Positions 58,379 through 64,000 of a stretch of DNA of 64,000 nt are shown here, piece by piece (the first letter of the stretch is position 1; each line of letters opens with the position of its first letter). The translations under genes and the position numbers were made by a program. The DNA is from Oscheius onirici (taxonomy: Eukaryota > Nematoda > Chromadorea > Rhabditida > Rhabditidae). Below the pieces are notes generated by a model. It ran no database searches and was not told where the DNA came from. It was given only the letters and a program-made list of their open reading frames with translations. Location: positions 4,588,001-4,652,000 of the forward strand of contig OW051473.1 in assembly GCA_932521025.1 (NCBI GenBank), written 5' to 3'.

Positions 58379-59110
58379 ATGAATCAAGTCTATGATGATG
58401 GCCTAATGGAACATTTGGCCCACTCCAATGGCATACTGGCTCCTGCTGAGTCTCCTTCTTCCATCTGGGTCTACCACAGCGACAGTTACAAACAAGAACT
58501 TTACAGGTAACTCAAAACATATCTTAACGGTTTTTGCTAGGTGATAGCAGAGTCTGGGATGTTGTAATCGCTACCTGTGTCGATGAAGGAGCTGGAACTG
58601 ACGCTTCTGCCTACCTGAAGATCTACTACGAAGCGATGCATGATAGTCAAACATTCTTGATGGACAAGCCTGGACGGTAACTTATTGGTATGAAACAAAC
58701 AAGCAGGTTAAGGGACGACTTTGAACAAGGATCCAGGGATCACTTTCGTCTTATGCTTAGACAGAGTGATATCGTGAACATGGGTCTTTATTGGTGGCCT
58801 GGCTTCGCCCTCAGTCAATCGTGGTGCGTTGATTGGGTAACTATCTGAAGATGTGTTAGAAGGTAGTAGTTACTTCAGGTTTTGATGCTTAATGCCGAAA
58901 CAGAGACATGCTACGAAGGCATTTTCAACAAGTGGATTCTTCATTACAGGTACTGCACCTTTTGTTGAAAACTTCAAGTTCAGTGATCCCCCGACTTACG
59001 CCACCCGTTTCCACCGTCTCTCTTTTGCCGAATGTGTTTCTCCTGGAAGATCTGGGGCTGCTCGAAGTCGCTTTATTCGTTTTGACGACAATAACAGCGC
59101 GTTCTCATAA
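58379..59110 (+). CDS. PLAT/LH2-domain protein
   Basis: Five exons with 30-42 bp introns. Core: VWDVVIATCVDEGAGTDASA then YLKIYYEAM, LMDKPGRLRDDFEQGSRDHF, RLMLRQSDIVNMGLYWWPGF and WCVDWVLMLNAETETCYEGI. This matches the PLAT/LH2 beta-sandwich: the GAGTDA turn that binds calcium or lipids, the F..GS.D.F strand, the G-x-L-WWPG strand and the W-x-V-D-W strand. The last exon adds 40 residues with TYATRFHRLSFAECVS. PLAT domains mediate membrane or protein contacts in lipases, lipoxygenases and polycystins; here it stands almost alone. The N-terminal 40 residues before the domain are less certain and no signal peptide was found; upstream exons are possible. AATAAA at about 59,119. Confidence 0.75.
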
Positions 59111-59417
59111 AAGCTGTGTACAATAAAGACTATTGTTAACATTTGGGTATTTTTCGAAAAAAAAATGGCCGATTGAACGTGTACGCAGCGATAACAGTCA
59201 CTGTTTTTTCATCTTAAAAGATTCGGTCCAAGAATGCTCTTTGTGATGCACAATCGGATTAAATTGATAACAGAAAAATGTTGAATACCAGCAAAGAGCT
59301 CACGAAACTTGGCCTGATCTGACAACCGTCTAATCCTTATCTACTACACGTGTATACGTTCTTTAATGTCCCTTTTCTCCAGATGAACTACTGATAAAAG
59401 ATCTATTCAGGGAAGAC
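59111..59417. promoter_or_regulatory. short intergenic, likely trehalase promoter
   Basis: About 300 bp with the PLAT gene's polyadenylation signal near 59,119. Nothing else recognised. Confidence 0.35.
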
Positions 59418-61666
59418 ATGTTTCGTCTCCTTCTGGTGATTTTGTTTCCTAGCCTTGTGGCTTGCTCAGTCTTCGACAATAGAGCTGATTTTCCTGCTCA
59501 AGTTTACAGCTGTGGAGATACAGATTGCAATAATGCGTAAGACTTAAAATAAAACGTTGACACTGACATATTAGATTCATCTATTGTTATGGATCTATTC
59601 TTGAAGCAGTCAACTACTATCAAATCTATGATGACTCGAAGACTTTTGTCGACATGCCAATGGTGAATGATCCCAGTGAGTTTTGAACACTTTTATGGGA
59701 TTCACATGCTTGTCTTACGACCGCTTCTTATCTGTTTTTATGAATTTCCCCAAAAATTTTGGAATGAAAAGTTTCCAGAAACAACTCTCGATGCTTTTAA
59801 CAAGCAGTTTCCTGGAAATGTGGCAGATATTGACCCAAACAAGTTGAAGACGTTCTTGAATCAGTATTTTACACCGGTTGGAAGTGAATTACAAGTCTGT
59901 TCTCCTTCTGATTGGCAGGACAGTCCAAAAAAGCTGCTGAAAATAGCCGATCCGAATCTTCGCCAGTGGGCGATGAGTTTAAACTCGATCTGGAAAACGC
60001 TTTGCCGTCAGGTAACAGAGTTATAAACGAAGATGAAATTGTTATTCAGATTGATCCTAGCATCAATGCCAACAAAGATAAATATTCGCTAATTTATGTT
60101 CCGAATCAGTTTATTATTCCTGGAGGAAGGTTCAGAGAATTCTACTATTGGGATGCCTACTGGATTATTAAGGTTGCCCAAAGCTTAATTCTTAAAAGTT
60201 TCCCATTTCAGGGCCTGTTGGTGTGCGACATGTACCAGAGTGTCAGAAATATGATCACCAATCTAGCCACTATGGTCAACACTTACGGTTTTGTTCCAAA
60301 CGGAGGGAGAGTTTACTATCTGAAACGTTCGCAGCCTCCTCTTCTTTCTGGAATGGTTTATGAGTACTTTGAAGCAACACAAGACATTAACTTTGTCAAA
60401 AGTATTCTCCCAACACTTGAGAAAGAACAACTTTTTTGGAATACTCAAAGACAGGTATGAAATGCGGTTGCGTCGGAAATTATGGCTTAGATCACTGTCA
60501 CATCTAATGGCGTGAATTACAATGTTTATCGCTACAACTCTGCTACAAACATGCCAAGAGCCGAAGAGTTTCACGAAGACACAGTTAGGGCACAGTCTTT
60601 GAACGGAGCCGACAAAAACACTTTCTGGCAGGTATATTGGATATATTTCTAAATCTTTCCATTCATATTTAGCACGTCGCTTCAACCGCTGAATCTGGAT
60701 GGGACTTTTCTTCAAGATGGTTTGCTGATAAGGCCACGTTCCAAACAGTCGAAACTGCAAACATCGCTCCAGTTGATCTGAACTCTTTCATGTGCTGGAA
60801 CATGGACATTATGCAGTACTTGTATGAGAAAACTAGTAAGACGCTGACTGAATGCAAATAACTCACAACTATAGACGGTTCTACCAATGCCGACAAGTAT
60901 AGGACACAGAGAGCCCAATTCAGAGATACAGTGACAAACGTTTTTTATAACTCCACTGATGGAACATGGTTAGATAATATTTAATAGAATGTCATTGAAC
61001 TCAGGTACGACTACAACACACGCACTGGTGGCCACAATACCGGCTTCTATCCGTCAGCAGGAGCTCCGTTGTTTGCTAACTGCTACAACACTTTGGATCA
61101 AGTCAAAACTGAACGAATGTTTTTGTATATGACGGTATGGTTAAATTTTAGCGAATTTATACAATTTTAAGGGTGCTGGCGTTTTCACCTATGACTCTGG
61201 CGTTCCTACATCTCTCATGAAAAGTGCGAACCAGCAATGGGATTTCCCCAATGGATGGAGTCCTTTGAACCATATTGTCGTCGAGGGTCTTAGAAAGAGC
61301 CAAAACCCTCAAATGCAAGATCAGGTTACAAATAAGAAAAAGCCGAAAATGGTTTATTTTCAGGCTTTCAACATTGCTCAGAAGTGGGTACTTGGCAACT
61401 ACCGTGTGTGGAAAGAGACTGGGCATATGTATGAGAAGTATGATGTTGATGGAACTGTCCCAGAACCTGGCTTCGGCGGAGAATATGATGTTCAAGATGG
61501 TTTCGGATGGACTAACGGTGTTATTCTTGATCTTCTGTATACATACGGTGATCGACTCTCTGTCCCCTCTGCCGCTGTACCCACCACACCTAAAACAGGA
61601 GATACTTCAGAGAATCTGCCTAGTCTTCTCATAGTTTTAAGTTTCGTTTTCATCTTGTTAGCTTAA
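59418..61666 (+). CDS. GPI-anchored trehalase (GH37)
   Basis: Eleven or twelve exons, about 590 residues. Signal peptide [17 protein letters not shown], then [10 protein letters not shown] (the DSKTF.D.P block of GH37) and [20 protein letters not shown] followed by [18 protein letters not shown]. Both GH37 signatures are present: [15 protein letters not shown] and [10 protein letters not shown]. The catalytic acid lies in [10 protein letters not shown] and the base in [16 protein letters not shown]. The enzyme hydrolyses trehalose to two glucose. The tail [20 protein letters not shown] followed by VFILLA has a Ser/Asn cleavage region plus hydrophobic end, the layout of a GPI-attachment signal, so it probably works at the outer cell surface, as in gut brush border. 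Convergent with the deaminase gene. AATAAA at about 61,673. Confidence 0.93.
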
Positions 61667-61925
61667 AGTCATAATAAATATAAATTAAATGAGACCAGAA
61701 AGAATTTATGAGATCACATAACTGAAGATCGTCAAGGTTACCGAGTATAATAATTGCTTACAATTGGAGGAGAATAAACAGGGTAGTATTAGAAAACGGG
61801 TTTCTGGCGATACAATAAAAGTGAGCCTATCCAGTAGGCAGTGTATAAGTCGAAGAATGAAACAGTTTCTAATAAATACCTAGAACCGGTCTTGATGTAA
61901 TTATTAAGAAAAAAGGGTAGACAGA

Positions 61926-64000
61926 CTAGGAGATGGCACCCTTATGGGTCAGGAATTCCATGAGAGTCTCAATTTCGAGGTTGATATTCGCAGTTGCACG
62001 ACGTATCCGTTGAGCAATTTCATCAGTCTCGCAGTCATCAAAAGACCGGCCACAGAAGGAGGCTACCATGGCCTGAGCTTGTGCATCCTCGCTGAAAAGG
62101 ATTAGGTGATGCACGAAGAAGTTTAAGAAAAATTGTTTTGAATGAAAAAAAATTTAAAAAAATGGCTTTAGCCTTGAATATTTTTCGTGTTTTAAGAGCA
62201 AACGTTTGGTGGTAACACATGCGACATGCTGCAAAAGCAAGTGAAAGAAATAAGAAGAGGAGTTGGGAAAGAATAGAAGTACAGACAATATTACACATGC
62301 TGATAATACAGCCTTAGGAACATGCTAGGATGCGACAGTATAGCGAAGCTTATACCTGGCCACTGACACATGACTGCCGTTTTTCTTGCTGTCGTGAGAA
62401 CCGCGCAGCAGTTTTTCCTTCAGCTCAAACAGGTCGATGAAAGATCGTCGCTTTGAAGGAGTTGATCGAATTTTATGAGGGGTTGCAGTCAAATCGAGCT
62501 GAAAGAGTTCAAACAAACATTGAAAGATGGTACCTGTTTCAAAGCATCATTGAGATCACCGCACTTGATTCTCAGTTCCGAGAAATGAAGAATTGTGTTC
62601 TTAACAATTTCGTGGATTTCAGCTACCCAGAACTTCATTGATAGACCTAATGCTCGTCGGCATTCGTTGATGAATGACTGAGACTGTGCCACTGCCTTAA
62701 ATTTCGTGTTATTCTGCTTTCCAAAACCCGTACTTTGTCCAAATTGTGGTTATTCCACAGCTGAAGATAGTCTCCCTTATGATCGACGTTCGGAGACCAG
62801 TCCATGATTGAGCACCAATCTTTCATCAGAAGTGGTTCGACCTGAAGCCATCAATATGTGTCAGGTTGGTCTAAGATGGCCCATGGTGCCGTCTTTTGTT
62901 TGCTCTAATAGGGCTGTTATAATATAAGGGAGAGGGGGCATGTAATTCGAAACTGGCCAAGCAATCGCGGAAATGGCATCACGGATCGGCTCTTTGTACG
63001 AAAATCTTACTTTGATGCCAGCTTGGAGCATGCAAAGAATGCCTTGCTTTGTGTATAAATCTCCCCTGTTCAGGTGTGGGTACAAGAATTTGATAGTCAT
63101 TTTCACATCGACCTTCTTCACCTCTTTGCGGATCTGAAAATATAAGGTTTTAAGAAAATAACAAAAACTACCTTGCTCAGAAGAAGGCCAAGGAGTTTAG
63201 CACAGCTTTTGTTGCTCTTACACTCGTCAACAACTTCGCATTTGGGTTCGCAATCTTGATGGAAGCAGGGTGATTTGGACACGAAAACAATGATTTCGTA
63301 AAGATCCACCTGAGAAAAAAATAAGCCAAAACTGATATATCATACCGAGTATTTTGAAATGAGATCGAAGAGTGCACAGAGGAGTTGTTCTTCGACGTGT
63401 GGTTCGGCTTTTGAATCGTGGTAGAAGTCGCCTCTGTAGAAATAGTCTTCGCCTGAAAGAAGACAAAACTTTAACATGGGGGTTTCACAGCACTTTTCTC
63501 ACCGACGAGGGTCACAATGAGTCCACTGCTTTCATGTTTGTGCTCTAGGAAACACTGCTGAACGTGTTTAGGCACACTGAACTTGGAAGCACCGTTGGTA
63601 CAATCTCCACAACATTTACACCTTAACATTTCCTTGTAAACAAACCAATTCTGAACTTTTACCTAGGCGAACAAAACTCGTAAACTGTACGACAAGGACA
63701 TTCCTTCTTGACACATTGCTTCTTGTTCTTGGCGCAGTTGCATCCTTGTGTCGGCTTTGCAATTTTTGTCAGTTTCTTTTGTGGTTCCTGGAAGATGATT
63801 ATGAAAATGAAACTGAAGAAGTACCTTGTTTTTACAAGCTTGTTTGCAGGCGCACAATTTGCTGCATCCTTCCTTCATCTTCAAACAATCACATCTTTCG
63901 TTCTTCTGACAAGCATTTTTGGCAGGCTTCGCAGGATCCACCTCGCAGCTACATTTGCATATGGCCTGGTTGAGGCAGTCTCCTCGGTACCTATATTGGT
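61926..64000 (-). CDS. CXC (TSO1/tesmin-like) domain fused to AID/APOBEC-like deaminase (5' end outside window)
   Basis: Ten exons in the window (64000-63825, 63787-63663, 63621-63503, 63452-63346, 63309-63172, 63133-62954, 62841-62734, 62695-62534, 62498-62356, 62091-61926). Exons 1-3 encode Cys-rich CXC repeats: CKCSCE, CDCLKMKEGCSKLCACKQAC, then GCNCAKNKKQCVKKECPC, YEFCSP and CKCCGDC. This is the two-part CRC pattern of TSO1/tesmin/LIN-54, which binds DNA through zinc. Exons 4-6 give a deaminase fold: EDYFYRGDFYHDS, then HVE (63391-63399) 28 residues before PCFHQDC (63250-63270). That is the HxE-x(24-36)-PCx(2-4)C zinc motif; Glu would be the proton shuttle. Then VKMTIKFLYPHLN and TKQGILCMLQAGIKVRFSY match the strand, helix and strand after the site in AID/APOBEC. 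A splice at 62954 to 62841 continues into a helical tail. Its partner is beyond 64000. Editing activity is inference. Confidence 0.8.

Overview
This window is nuclear DNA from a nematode, probably a rhabditid-type worm; I cannot name the species. It is gene-dense on both strands. Almost every gene is split by very short introns (about 33-45 bp, GT...(T)TTCAG or TTTAG). It encodes nematode hallmarks: a cuticle collagen, an SRV-like serpentine chemoreceptor, lustrin/EB and WAP cysteine-rich secreted proteins, an Rh-type ammonium transporter and a cys-loop receptor. No rRNA, tRNA, CRISPR array or bacterial-type operon was seen. Most gene models below are my own splicing by eye, based on frame continuity, splice-site consensus and family resemblance. 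Exon edges are therefore approximate unless a position is given.

Layout. 1-5 kb: four tandem + strand four-pass membrane protein genes (three clear paralogues, two with a His-run and PPxY tail), then a convergent small secreted helical protein. 5.5-9.3 kb: a PAR/CES-2-like bZIP factor, an ERG28 homologue and a lustrin-type secreted protein (both minus), and a doubtful small membrane protein. 9.4-17.9 kb: one large minus-strand WDR62/MAPKBP1-type WD40 scaffold gene with a long disordered C-terminal half. 17.9-21.1 kb: no supported gene. 21-26 kb: an SRV-like chemoreceptor, convergent with a membrane-anchored UPF0462 (C4orf33) homologue, then an F-box-like gene. 26-30.5 kb: the largest gene-poor stretch. 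30.5-35 kb: cuticle collagen (+) convergent with a cys-loop channel subunit (-). 36-41.7 kb: a Pro/Tyr-rich coiled-coil protein, a perfect-looking hairpin repeat and an unrecognised multi-exon gene. 41.7-44.4 kb: gene-poor, with small tandem and direct repeats. 44.4-50 kb: a charged-helix peptide, nucleoporin NDC1 and an Rh-type ammonium transporter. 50.4-55.5 kb: a secreted Thr-rich protein convergent with an SLC17-type transporter. 56.8-61.7 kb: a WAP-domain secreted protein, a PLAT-domain protein and a GPI-anchored trehalase. 61.9-64 kb: the 3' part of a minus-strand gene that joins a cysteine-rich CXC (TSO1/tesmin-type) region to an AID/APOBEC-like deaminase fold.

The genes form no obvious single pathway; this looks like an ordinary autosomal mixture. 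The standout is the CXC-deaminase fusion at the right edge. It keeps HxE and PCx4C zinc motifs and the typical strand-helix-strand continuation of AID/APOBEC enzymes, and it sits next to a putative DNA-binding module. It would be a candidate DNA- or RNA-editing or innate-defence enzyme in a lineage where such enzymes are little studied.
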